The notes below the pieces were generated by a model. It saw only the letters and a list, made by a program, of their open reading frames with translations, did no database searches and had not been told where the DNA came from. Positions 10,084-19,637 of a stretch of 64,000 nucleotides of DNA are shown here, piece by piece; position 1 is the first letter of the stretch; each line of letters starts with the position of its first letter. The DNA comes from Lachnospiraceae bacterium YSB2008 (GTDB taxonomy: Bacteria > Bacillota > Clostridia > Lachnospirales > Lachnospiraceae). Where the stretch lies: assembly GCA_000687655.1 (NCBI GenBank), contig JHWR01000002.1, forward strand, positions 62,001 through 126,000. The letters are read 5' to 3'. The position numbers were made by a program, and so were the translations under genes.

Positions 10084-11460
10084 TTGGGTAAGTTTGTAAA
10101 AGCATTTCTTATTACTCTGATTTCCATTATTGTTGTCGTGTATGCTGCATTTACAGTGCTGAATGTATATTTCTTTGCACCCGGCACAAATGTTAATGGA
10201 ATAGATATGTCATTCAAATCTGTTGATAAGGCAGCAGAACTTCTGGATTTCAATGATTTTCAGACGGAAGTGCTCTTCAGGGATGGTTCGCTTACAATGC
10301 ATGGAAAGGATGTTGGATTTGAAGCCAAGGTCGATACAGATCTTGAGAAGCTCAAAGCTTCCCAGAATCCATTTCTCTGGTTTGATTTCATAAATCGTGC
10401 TCCGGTTCAGTATGATTATGATATTACTGTAAATGACGAGCTTATTAGAAATGTTCTGGAAAGCAGTAAGTATCTAAATCCTGATAACATGGTACAGCCT
10501 GAAAATGCAACGGTTGTTGTTAAGGACAACGAAGCTTATGCTGAAGAAGGCAATGAAGGTAATGTTATAATTGAGGACTCTCTTGTAAACGGTTTATATG
10601 ATTCTATTAAGAAAATGGAGCATTCTTACAGAGTGCCTGATTCCTGCTATAAGCAGCCTATGTATACAGCAGACAGCAAGGCTGTTCAGGACTGTGTCAA
10701 GGAAGTAAACGAGTATCTGAGTCTTGAAATTAATTACATATTCGGTGACTATGTATATGAACTCTCAAAAGATGATATATACAGCATGATAGATATATCA
10801 TCCAATTACAAAGTAAATGTAAAGAAGGATGACGTTAAGAAGTTTATAGACGAATTTGCCAAGGAGCATAATACCTATGGCAATGATAAGAGGGAATTCA
10901 GAACCCACAGTGGCAGAAAAGCTATACTTAACGGATCAGGCTATGGATGGGAGTTGGATCCTGAGGTTGAGACAGAAGAGCTCTACAGGGTTATATCAAA
11001 TAAGTACTCTATCGATCGTATTCCTTCATTTATTCATAAAGCATATACCTACAGTGCTACCGGCGATGACATAGGTGGCAGTTATGTAGAGGTAGATCTT
11101 GGCAACCAGCACGTATATGTTTATAAGGACGGTAAGTGTATCATTGATTGTGACTGTGTTTCAGGAAATATGGCAGCCGGCCATGGTACTCCTTCAGGAA
11201 TCTATGCTGTAAGAGCAAAGCAGAGTCCGACTATACTTCGTGGTGATGATTATGAGTCTCCTGTAAGTTACTGGATGCCTTTCAATGGCGGTATAGGACT
11301 TCATGATGCTAACTGGAGAGGAAGATTCGGTGGTGAGATATATAAGACTAACGGCTCACATGGCTGCGTAAATCTTCCGCCTAGCATAGCAGGACAGATA
11401 TACAGAAATGTAAGTATAGGAATGCCTGTAATATGTTACTGGAACAGTGATCTGCAGTAA
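10084..11460 (+). CDS. L,D-transpeptidase with YkuD catalytic domain
   Basis: A 458-residue membrane-anchored peptidoglycan cross-linking enzyme. Residues 5-27 form one membrane segment, followed by an extracytoplasmic region with a repeated VanW/PG-binding-4-like module (about 45-320) and a C-terminal YkuD domain (about 335-455). The active-site signature GSHGCVNLP places the catalytic Cys at 428 and His at 426; an upstream His in GIGLHDANWRG completes the site. The start is TTG 10084, 11 bases after AGAGG; no in-frame ATG is near. The family makes 3-3 cross-links resistant to many beta-lactams; this is inferred, not shown. Confidence 0.9.
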   Translation: MGKFVKAFLITLISIIVVVYAAFTVLNVYFFAPGTNVNGIDMSFKSVDKAAELLDFNDFQTEVLFRDGSLTMHGKDVGFEAKVDTDLEKLKASQNPFLWFDFINRAPVQYDYDITVNDELIRNVLESSKYLNPDNMVQPENATVVVKDNEAYAEEGNEGNVIIEDSLVNGLYDSIKKMEHSYRVPDSCYKQPMYTADSKAVQDCVKEVNEYLSLEINYIFGDYVYELSKDDIYSMIDISSNYKVNVKKDDVKKFIDEFAKEHNTYGNDKREFRTHSGRKAILNGSGYGWELDPEVETEELYRVISNKYSIDRIPSFIHKAYTYSATGDDIGGSYVEVDLGNQHVYVYKDGKCIIDCDCVSGNMAAGHGTPSGIYAVRAKQSPTILRGDDYESPVSYWMPFNGGIGLHDANWRGRFGGEIYKTNGSHGCVNLPPSIAGQIYRNVSIGMPVICYWNSDLQ

Positions 11461-11482
11461 TCATTCATAAGGGGTAATATAT

Positions 11483-12298
11483 ATGACTTATGACGATATA
11501 CTTGAGATATATAACAGCATAAAGGATCGCATTCCATTTCAACCAAGGGTCGGACTTGTTCTGGGTTCCGGACTTGGTGGATTTGCTGATGACTATGAGG
11601 TTGCAACGTCAATTCCTTACAGCGAGATAAAGGGTTTTCCTGTTTCTACTGTAGAGGGACATGACGGAAGATTCATATTTGCCAGAATACATGACGTTCC
11701 CGTTGTAATGATGAAGGGCAGAGTTCATCTCTATGAAGGGTATAAGACAGAAGAAGTTGTTCTTCCTATACGTATAATGAAGCTTATGGGTATAGAAAAG
11801 CTTATACTTACAAATGCTGCCGGTGGCATCAATCTCGACTTTTCACCGGGAACTCTTATGATTATAACTGATCATATTTCATCGTTTGTTCCATCACCTC
11901 TGATAGGAAAGAATATTCCTGAGTTTGAGACCAGATTCCCGGATATGTCAGCAGTATATGACAGAGAACTGACGGATTGCATAAGGAAATCAGGACGGGA
12001 GCTTGGTATAGAGCTTAAGGAAGGTGTGTATATTCAGACGACAGGCCCAAATTATGAGACTCCGGCTGAAATAGTCGCATACAGAACTCTTGGCGCAAGT
12101 GCTGTTGGTATGAGTACTGCCATCGAGGCTATGGTTGCAAATGCAATGGGCGTCAGGGTGTGTGGAATTTCCTGTATAACCAATATGGCTTCAGGAGTTA
12201 CAACAAAGCCGCTTTCACATAAAGAGGTAGGCGAGGTTGCTGCAAGGACAGGAGATAATTTCAAAAAACTTGTAGACGGAATTATAGGAAATCTGTAG
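11483..12298 (+). CDS. punA: Purine-nucleoside phosphorylase, trimeric type
   Basis: Splits purine nucleosides with phosphate into base and ribose-1-phosphate for purine salvage. The 271-residue length suits the low-molecular-mass trimeric PNP family. Visible motifs: VGLVLGSGLGGFAD (phosphate-binding Ser, about 23-36), EGHDGRF, GRVHLYEGY (about 80-88), LTNAAGGIN (about 109-117) and ITNMASGV near residue 232, where the Asn contacts the purine and indicates 6-oxopurine preference. AAGGGG sits 6 bases before the ATG. It closes the envelope gene cluster, with ilvN starting 85 bases later from its own promoter. Confidence 0.93.
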   Translation: MTYDDILEIYNSIKDRIPFQPRVGLVLGSGLGGFADDYEVATSIPYSEIKGFPVSTVEGHDGRFIFARIHDVPVVMMKGRVHLYEGYKTEEVVLPIRIMKLMGIEKLILTNAAGGINLDFSPGTLMIITDHISSFVPSPLIGKNIPEFETRFPDMSAVYDRELTDCIRKSGRELGIELKEGVYIQTTGPNYETPAEIVAYRTLGASAVGMSTAIEAMVANAMGVRVCGISCITNMASGVTTKPLSHKEVGEVAARTGDNFKKLVDGIIGNL

Positions 12299-12319
12299 TT
12301 ATACAGAGGTTATGCAATA

Positions 12320-12347
12320 TTGACATTAGTAATCTTTATGGTAGAAT
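12320..12347 (+). promoter_or_regulatory. Predicted sigma-A promoter for ilvN-ilvC
   Basis: TTGACA at 12320-12325, 16 bases, TAGAAT at 12342-12347. The -35 is perfect and the -10 has one change from TATAAT. The leader to the ilvN start is only about 30 bases, too short for a T-box or attenuator, so leucine/valine control of this operon would have to be exerted at the promoter. Confidence 0.75.
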
Positions 12348-12383
12348 ATCTAGAGTGCTTATTATAGAGAAAGGGGAAACCAT

Positions 12384-12860
12384 ATGAAGAAGACAGTTCT
12401 TTCACTTTTAGTTGATAATACTTCCGGTGTACTGAGCCGTGTTTCAGGAATGTTCAGTAGAAGAGGATATAATATAGACAGTCTTTCAGTTGGTGAGACT
12501 GAAAATCCAAAGTATTCAAGAATGACTGTTGCAGTAACAGGAGATGACAGAGTTATCTCTCAGATCAAGAATCAGCTTAACAAGCTTGAGGATGTTGTTG
12601 AAGTTATCGAGCTTAAGGATGGAATAAGTGTTCATCGTGAGCTTGTACTTGTTAAGGTAAAATGTGACGCTGCCGAGAGACAGCAGATCATTGCTATTGT
12701 AGATGTTTTCAGAGCTAAAATAGTTGACGTATCACCTGAATCAGTGATGATAGAGCTTACAGGTAATACAAACAAGATAGAAGCATTTATAAGCCTTCTT
12801 TCAGATTTCACTATTGCTGAGTTCGTAAGAACAGGTCTTACAGGACTTATCAGAGGTTAG
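12384..12860 (+). CDS. ilvN: Acetolactate synthase small (regulatory) subunit
   Basis: A 158-residue regulatory subunit that binds valine and activates the catalytic subunit of acetolactate synthase. The N-terminal ACT domain (about 3-75) shows LLVDNTSGVLSRVSGMFSRR and RGYNIDSLSVGETE, the family hallmark; the C-terminal ALS-SS domain follows to SDFTIAEFVRTGLTGLIRG. AAGGGG at 12371-12376 precedes the ATG. The catalytic gene ilvB is not adjacent; the upstream gene is a nucleoside phosphorylase. ilvC follows after 57 bases with its own strong Shine-Dalgarno, giving an ilvN-ilvC unit. Confidence 0.95.
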   Translation: MKKTVLSLLVDNTSGVLSRVSGMFSRRGYNIDSLSVGETENPKYSRMTVAVTGDDRVISQIKNQLNKLEDVVEVIELKDGISVHRELVLVKVKCDAAERQQIIAIVDVFRAKIVDVSPESVMIELTGNTNKIEAFISLLSDFTIAEFVRTGLTGLIRG

Positions 12861-12905
12861 TTTTCAAAGTATCCATAAAACGGTACATTTATATTTTATT
12901 TTTAG

Positions 12906-13943
<1,038 letters not shown>

Positions 13944-13945
13944 TT

Positions 13946-14518
13946 ATGGATCATCTTGAAGCACAATCCCTAATAAATGCATTTATAGATCACAAAATTC
14001 CTTCTGATAAACAGGAGGATTTTGTGATGCATATGAAGAATTGTCCGGAATGCCATAAAGAGCTTGAGATATACTATACTCTGCTTGTTGGTATGAGCCA
14101 GATAGATAATGGGGAAGAACTCTGTGCTGATTTTGATGCTGAATTAGATAGAAATCTTGAACGTATGAAAGGAAGATCAAGAGGCAGGAGAAGAGCCCTT
14201 GTATCTTCCTTTACTTTTATAATGCTGGCTATTGTCGCTCTTATGACAGCATTTTATCTAAGGAGTCTTTCAAAAGTCTATATATATGAGCAGGAGACTA
14301 AAGCCATTACCCAGGGAGATGATTATTTCTTCAGGGAGCTCGGCACATATATAGGCGTAAACGACAGACTTATTGAGGAAGTTGAGCTTATAGAATATAA
14401 AAATGATACTGACAGATTTTACCAGACTATTCATTATACAAACTGCCTTCTTGAGGCAAATGAAACGTTACTCCGTATCGGAGAGGAGATAGAGATTGAG
14501 CAGACTACTATTGATTGA
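13946..14518 (+). CDS. Membrane protein with N-terminal putative zinc finger (anti-sigma-like)
   Basis: A 190-residue protein beginning 2 bases after ilvC. Residues 28-36 hold HMKNCPECH, the H-x3-C-x2-C pattern of the zf-HC2 fold found in anti-sigma factors. A basic stretch (RSRGRRR, about 75-82) precedes one membrane segment (about 85-106), and the C-terminal 85 residues are predicted extracytoplasmic and acidic. This is the layout of a transmembrane anti-sigma factor, but no sigma factor gene is adjacent, so its partner is unknown. Its end overlaps the polA start by 23 bases. Confidence 0.75.
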   Translation: MDHLEAQSLINAFIDHKIPSDKQEDFVMHMKNCPECHKELEIYYTLLVGMSQIDNGEELCADFDAELDRNLERMKGRSRGRRRALVSSFTFIMLAIVALMTAFYLRSLSKVYIYEQETKAITQGDDYFFRELGTYIGVNDRLIEEVELIEYKNDTDRFYQTIHYTNCLLEANETLLRIGEEIEIEQTTID

Positions 14519-17132
14519 CGGAAACAGCATAATGAACAGAGGCTTTTTCGCGCTCCCTACCATGTCAAACAGTAAGGGTGTATATACTAATGCTGTACTT
14601 GGTTTCCTTAATATCTTTTTTAAGATATATGAAGAGGAGAAGCCTACTCATATAGCAGTTGCATTTGATGTACATCAGCCAACATTCAGACACAAAAAAT
14701 ATGCTGATTACAAGGCCGGAAGAAGAGCAATGCCGGATGAACTCCGCCCTCAGTTTCCTCTTATAAAAGAGGTTCTGGCTTCGATGAATATTGCATGTGT
14801 AGAACAGGGTGGTATTGAAGCTGATGATATTATCGGTACATTTTCAGTCAATGCTGAAAAAGAAGGTATGGATGTTACGGTAATATCCGGTGACAGGGAC
14901 CTTCTTCAGCTTGTTTCCGATAAAATCGTGGTACGTATTCCGAAAACAAAGGCCGGAAAGACTGTTGTAGAGGATTACAGACCTCAGGATGTCATGGATA
15001 CCTATGGAGTTACACCTCTTGAATTCATAGATGTTAAAGGACTTATGGGAGATTCCAGTGACAATATTCCGGGAGTTATGGGAATTGGTGAAAAAACTGC
15101 CGGAAAACTCATAAGTGAATATCATTCCATTGAAAATCTCTATAATAATATTGATGAAATGAAGGCTTCCAAGCTTAAGGATAAGCTGGTATCAGGTAAA
15201 GAGAGCGCTGAATTCTCAAAGTGGCTTGCAACTATTAAAACTGATTGTGATATTGAAAGAAGTATAGATTCCTTAGTTTGTTCAAAAGAAGATATTTTCA
15301 GTAAAGCTGCACATGATAAGCTTGCTGAGCTTGAACTGAAGAGCATTCTTAAGAGATTCACTTTTGAAGAAGCTGCCAAGGCTGAGATTGTTATAGATAT
15401 AAGAAATGTGAGTTCTGTAACAGAACTGAAGAATATTATTCTTACTTCATACAACAAGGGGATCACGAATATCGGTCTTAATCCTGTTATATCCGATGGT
15501 GATCTTATTGCCGTTTCATGTTCTGTTGACGGTATCTGTTATATCATGAGCGGTATGGAAATAACGGAAAATGAACTTAAGGCATTCATAAATGAAATGA
15601 TGGGGGCCGGAGTTACTGTTTCATTCCTTTCATTAAAGGAATACATTAACATGCTTAATCTTGAAGAGAGTAAGTCTCTCTTTGATGTAAGTGTGGCTGC
15701 ATATCTTGTCAGATTCATGAAGAGTTATGAATATGATTCACTGGCAAATCTTTATCTTGATACGATAATTCCTGACGAAAAGACACTTATGGGAAAGAAG
15801 GAACTCACTGCTTTCTCCTGTTTAGATGATGACATCAGACGTCTTTTTGCGTATAAGGCATATGTTGCTGACAGGCTTTGTCCGATTCTCAGTGAAAAGC
15901 TTAAGGAAGACGGGCTGGAGGCACTATATACCGATATAGAATTCCCTATGATCTTCGTCCTTAATGACATGGAAACACTGGGGATTAGAATGGATACGGA
16001 TGTTCTGACCTCGTATGGCGAATCCCTGAAACAGAGAATAAATGAGCTTGAGGAAGAAATATATCAGTTGGCCGGAGAGAAGTTTAATATCAATTCTCCT
16101 AAACAGCTTGGAGTAATTCTTTTCGAGAAACTTGAACTTAAATCAGGTAAAAAGACAAAGACCGGTTATTCTACGAATTACGATGTGCTTGTTAAGCTTA
16201 AGAATGATCATCCTATAATTGATAAGATTCTTGAATACAGAAGTCTGACCAAGCTGATGTCAACTTATGTTGAAGGGCTCGTAGATTCAGTGAAGTCTGA
16301 TGGCAGAATACACAGTAAGTTCAACCAGACCATAACTGCGACCGGAAGGCTCAGCAGTACTGAGCCGAATCTTCAGAATATTCCTATGCGTACAGAGGAA
16401 GGCAGGGAGATAAGAAAAGCATTTAAACCAAAGAAAGGTTATACATTTGTTGATGCCGATTATTCACAGATAGAGCTCCGTGTAATGGCGCATCTTTCTA
16501 ATGATGAAGCACTTATAGATGCCTTTAATCAGGGGGATGATATTCATGCCATAACAGCATCAAAGGTTTTCAATGTTCCGCTTGAAGATGTGGACAGTCT
16601 TCTCAGAAGAAGAGCGAAGGCAGTTAACTTTGGTATTATATACGGTATCAGTTCTTTCGGGCTGGGTGAAGATCTGGGGATATCCAGAAAAGAAGCATCC
16701 CAGTATATTGAGGACTATTTTGCAACCTATAAGGGTGTAAAGAGTTTTCTTGATAAAACGGTCGATGATGCTAAAAAACAAGGGTTTGTAAGAACGCTCT
16801 ATGGAAGAAAAAGGGAAATACCTGAACTTAAGTCAGGAAATTTCATGCAGAGGCAGTTTGGCGAGCGTGTTGCCATGAATTCGCCTATTCAGGGAACTGC
16901 TGCGGATATTATAAAGATAGCTATGGTAAATATCAGAAGAGCACTTTCTGATGCAGGTCTTGAATCCAGGCTTATTCTACAGATTCATGATGAGCTTCTT
17001 ATAGAAGCAAAGGATTCAGAAGTGGATGAAGTTAAAAGGCTTCTTAGGGATGCTATGGAGAATGCAGCAGAACTAAGGGTTCCACTTTATATCGATATGC
17101 ATCAGGGTGAAAGTTTGTATGATGCAAAATAG
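14496..17132 (+). CDS. polA: DNA polymerase I
   Basis: An 878-residue repair and Okazaki-fragment polymerase. TTG 14496 is supported by the family N-terminus LLLIDGNSIMNRGFFALP and by GAGAGGAG at about 14480. The 5'-3' exonuclease domain (about 1-290) shows EADDIIG, GDRDLLQL and KGLMGDSSDNIPG. The middle domain (about 300-480) lacks the DxE, NxxxD and YxxxD residues of a working proofreading exonuclease. The polymerase domain has motif A DYSQIELR (Asp655), motif B RRRAKAVNFGIIYG and motif C QIHDEL (Asp832). It overlaps the upstream gene and is followed by coaE, a common arrangement in Firmicutes. Confidence 0.96.
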   Translation: MSRLLLIDGNSIMNRGFFALPTMSNSKGVYTNAVLGFLNIFFKIYEEEKPTHIAVAFDVHQPTFRHKKYADYKAGRRAMPDELRPQFPLIKEVLASMNIACVEQGGIEADDIIGTFSVNAEKEGMDVTVISGDRDLLQLVSDKIVVRIPKTKAGKTVVEDYRPQDVMDTYGVTPLEFIDVKGLMGDSSDNIPGVMGIGEKTAGKLISEYHSIENLYNNIDEMKASKLKDKLVSGKESAEFSKWLATIKTDCDIERSIDSLVCSKEDIFSKAAHDKLAELELKSILKRFTFEEAAKAEIVIDIRNVSSVTELKNIILTSYNKGITNIGLNPVISDGDLIAVSCSVDGICYIMSGMEITENELKAFINEMMGAGVTVSFLSLKEYINMLNLEESKSLFDVSVAAYLVRFMKSYEYDSLANLYLDTIIPDEKTLMGKKELTAFSCLDDDIRRLFAYKAYVADRLCPILSEKLKEDGLEALYTDIEFPMIFVLNDMETLGIRMDTDVLTSYGESLKQRINELEEEIYQLAGEKFNINSPKQLGVILFEKLELKSGKKTKTGYSTNYDVLVKLKNDHPIIDKILEYRSLTKLMSTYVEGLVDSVKSDGRIHSKFNQTITATGRLSSTEPNLQNIPMRTEEGREIRKAFKPKKGYTFVDADYSQIELRVMAHLSNDEALIDAFNQGDDIHAITASKVFNVPLEDVDSLLRRRAKAVNFGIIYGISSFGLGEDLGISRKEASQYIEDYFATYKGVKSFLDKTVDDAKKQGFVRTLYGRKREIPELKSGNFMQRQFGERVAMNSPIQGTAADIIKIAMVNIRRALSDAGLESRLILQIHDELLIEAKDSEVDEVKRLLRDAMENAAELRVPLYIDMHQGESLYDAK

Positions 17133-17155
17133 TAAATGTAATGCAGGGTTATAAT

Positions 17156-17740
17156 ATGAAGATAATAGGTATTACCGGAAAAATCGGTGCAGGCAAAACT
17201 CTTATACTTGATCACCTGAGAGCACGAGGGGATTCTTTTGTTGTAGAAAGTGATGTTCTCGCAAAAGAGCTCTATAAGCCGGGACGTCGTGTATATACAG
17301 AAATATCAGATGCTTTTGGGGATGAGTATATTGAAACCACGACCAGTGAGATAGACAGAAAAAGGTTGGCAGCACTTGTTTTTTCAGATGAAAAAGAACT
17401 GGAAAAACTAAATGCTATAGTTCATCCTGCTGTAAAGAGCGAGATTCTTTATCTTATATCTGAAAAGGCAAAAATGGGCGTAAAGTATTTCTTTATTGAG
17501 GCTGCGCTTCTTATTCAGGATGGTTACAGAGAAATCTGTGATGAGATATGGTTTGTCAGGGCTGATGAAAGAATACGTATGAACCGACTTGTGAAGAGCA
17601 GAGGATATTCTGAGGATAAATGCAGAAGTATATTCACGTCGCAGCCTGACGATGAATACTATATTTCAAATTCTGACCGGGTTCTGGATAATACCGGAGA
17701 ACCTATTGAAGTTCTGAATGAAATAGATTCTTTACTATAG
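17156..17740 (+). CDS. coaE: Dephospho-CoA kinase
   Basis: Catalyses the last step of coenzyme A synthesis, phosphorylating the 3'-hydroxyl of dephospho-CoA. The P-loop is GKIGAGKT (residues 8-15); the family's ESDVLAKELYKPG, HPAV and EAALLIQDGY follow in the right order. I choose ATG 17156 because it places the P-loop strand at the N-terminus as in other CoaE proteins; an ATG at 17141 would add five residues. The product is 194 residues, the usual size. The gene sits 23 bases after polA and probably ends that transcript. Confidence 0.93.
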   Translation: MKIIGITGKIGAGKTLILDHLRARGDSFVVESDVLAKELYKPGRRVYTEISDAFGDEYIETTTSEIDRKRLAALVFSDEKELEKLNAIVHPAVKSEILYLISEKAKMGVKYFFIEAALLIQDGYREICDEIWFVRADERIRMNRLVKSRGYSEDKCRSIFTSQPDDEYYISNSDRVLDNTGEPIEVLNEIDSLL

Positions 17741-17802
17741 TTCTTTATGAATCTTTCTATAATTGATGTCATCAGTATTACTGAAATTGGTTTCATCATT
17801 TA

Positions 17803-17832
17803 TTGGTAATTTTATATATTATATGTTATCAT
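17803..17832 (+). promoter_or_regulatory. Possible promoter for the diguanylate cyclase-ackA unit
   Basis: TTGGTA at 17803-17808 and an extended -10, TGTTATCAT, with the hexamer at 17827-17832, spaced 18 bases. The 167-base gap 17741-17906 also holds a small hairpin, CCGTT/AACGG, at 17851-17863. No known riboswitch pattern was recognised in the leader. Confidence 0.45.
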
Positions 17833-17906
17833 ATATCTTGGTGTGAGTTTCCGTTTTTAACGGGATATGTAGTTTCCTATAAAAATAAATCAGATAGGAT
17901 GGGGTT

Positions 17907-19637
17907 ATGTCTTCTGAATTTGGGGAAAAGTATACACATAGATATCTTATGATGCATAGGTTCCTTTATGCATTCTTTATATTCTTTATTCTTCTGCTGG
18001 TTATCAGCGGAGTGAATAGGTCTGTTTTTAATATACTTTATTTCATCCTGCTGGGTCTTGCATCCATTCTTGTTGATGAGTACATTTTCCGTAAAAATCT
18101 TGCAATTTCATCTAAAATATATGAGATTAAAGCATTTATTCAGCTTGCACTCTTTTCGTGTGGTTTCTTTAAGAGAACAGACTGTCTGCTTCTTTATGTC
18201 ATAGTTTTTTCAGTTCAGATGCTGTTATATTTTGAATATATTGTATTTAACGATATTTTCTATGAAACTCAGCTTATGAACAAAAGACTTACAGGTATGA
18301 TTCCTATCATGATAGGTCTTATTGCATATAACTGGGGGAACTTCAGTACTGAATGGATAATCATGTTCTTCGTTGCAGCTGTTACGCTTTTCGCGATTAT
18401 GCTCATCATATCTGATTATTATGCCAAATCTCTGCTTGAGTATAACTATAAATATACAAGCCTTTATTTTACTACTGAAAAACTTGAAGAGGACAAAAAC
18501 GAACTTCTTGAGTACCAGCATAAAGTAAAGACTGTAAACAACGAGCTTAATCTCCAGAGAGTTAATCTGGCTAAACTGAATACAGAGCTTGAGAATTCTG
18601 CAAATGAAATGCATGCCCTTATTGATGTCATGAAAGAGATTTCATCAACATTCGATATCAAAAACAGCATGGGCGTTCTTGTAAGCACTGTATTTGATGT
18701 AAAGAATGTAGATGTCGTTTCATTTTATATTGATAAAGGAATATTTAAGAATAAAGAAGCAGCTATCTGTACGAAGTCTGCAGGAGATGAAGACGTTGAG
18801 TTCTTCGAGAATATCATGACTGATATGTATGATATTCTTAAAGACGCGGGAATGCTTCAGCCTGTTGTTCTGGCAGGCCCTTCAGTTATGAGACATGAGT
18901 ATTTTGAAAGCAAGCCATATACTGATGTGGTAATATTCCCTGCATATGAAAATGAAGATATATACGGTGTTCTTCTCTGTGCATCGAAAAAGGTTAACTT
19001 CTTCTATAATGGATATGCATTTTATGAATCTGCTCTTATTGACTTTTCTTCAGTTCTTAAGAGTACTAAGCTTTATCTCCAGATGGAGGATATGGCAAAT
19101 ATCGATTCACTTACAGGCCTTAACAACAGACTTAATTTTAACAAGACATTTCCTGTTATCTGCAAAGAGGCAGTTAATTCAAATCAGCCTCTGTCTGTTG
19201 CAATGATAGATGTGGATCATTTCAAGGATGTAAATGATACCTATGGACATCTTGCAGGTGATAAGATACTTCGTGAGGTGGGTGCTATTCTTCTGGAATA
19301 TGCTAAAAAATATAAGGGCATAGCGGTAAGATACGGAGGAGAGGAATTCCTCATGATACTTCCTGGAAAAAGAGAAGAGGAATCATATAAAGCTCTTACA
19401 GAAGTACATGATAAAATAATGAATAATGCGATCGATCACTCCGGTAAGATCATCAGGATCAATACAAGCATAGGTCTTTCCATATATCCTGATACCTGTG
19501 ACGATATCAATAAGATAGTTGATTCAGCTGATGAAACAATGTATTACAGCAAGAATCATGGAAGAGGCATGCTGCTTGTTGCCGGAAAAGAGATTGAATA
19601 TGCAAGCAAATATTTAAACTTACGAGGTGAAGCATGA
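17907..19637 (+). CDS. Membrane diguanylate cyclase (GGDEF domain)
   Basis: A 576-residue protein likely to make cyclic di-GMP. The N-terminal 190 residues contain about six hydrophobic segments, then a coiled-coil stretch (about 195-250), a GAF-like region (about 250-400) and a C-terminal GGDEF domain. The active-site loop is RYGGEEF with GGEEF starting at residue 477, a functional variant; IDVDHFKDVNDTYGHLAGD provides the metal and guanine contacts. No RxxD inhibitory site precedes the motif. The stop overlaps the ackA start (ATGA), which is an unusual partner and implies co-translation. Confidence 0.9.
   Translation: MSSEFGEKYTHRYLMMHRFLYAFFIFFILLLVISGVNRSVFNILYFILLGLASILVDEYIFRKNLAISSKIYEIKAFIQLALFSCGFFKRTDCLLLYVIVFSVQMLLYFEYIVFNDIFYETQLMNKRLTGMIPIMIGLIAYNWGNFSTEWIIMFFVAAVTLFAIMLIISDYYAKSLLEYNYKYTSLYFTTEKLEEDKNELLEYQHKVKTVNNELNLQRVNLAKLNTELENSANEMHALIDVMKEISSTFDIKNSMGVLVSTVFDVKNVDVVSFYIDKGIFKNKEAAICTKSAGDEDVEFFENIMTDMYDILKDAGMLQPVVLAGPSVMRHEYFESKPYTDVVIFPAYENEDIYGVLLCASKKVNFFYNGYAFYESALIDFSSVLKSTKLYLQMEDMANIDSLTGLNNRLNFNKTFPVICKEAVNSNQPLSVAMIDVDHFKDVNDTYGHLAGDKILREVGAILLEYAKKYKGIAVRYGGEEFLMILPGKREEESYKALTEVHDKIMNNAIDHSGKIIRINTSIGLSIYPDTCDDINKIVDSADETMYYSKNHGRGMLLVAGKEIEYASKYLNLRGEA

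Noticed and set aside
12348-12383. T-box or leucine attenuator before ilvN
   Set aside because: The leader is only about 30 bases and lacks any T-box stem or peptide with branched-chain codons.
17741-17906. Riboswitch (c-di-GMP or purine type) before the diguanylate cyclase
   Set aside because: The gap has only a 5-bp hairpin (17851-17863); the conserved core bases of these riboswitches were not found.
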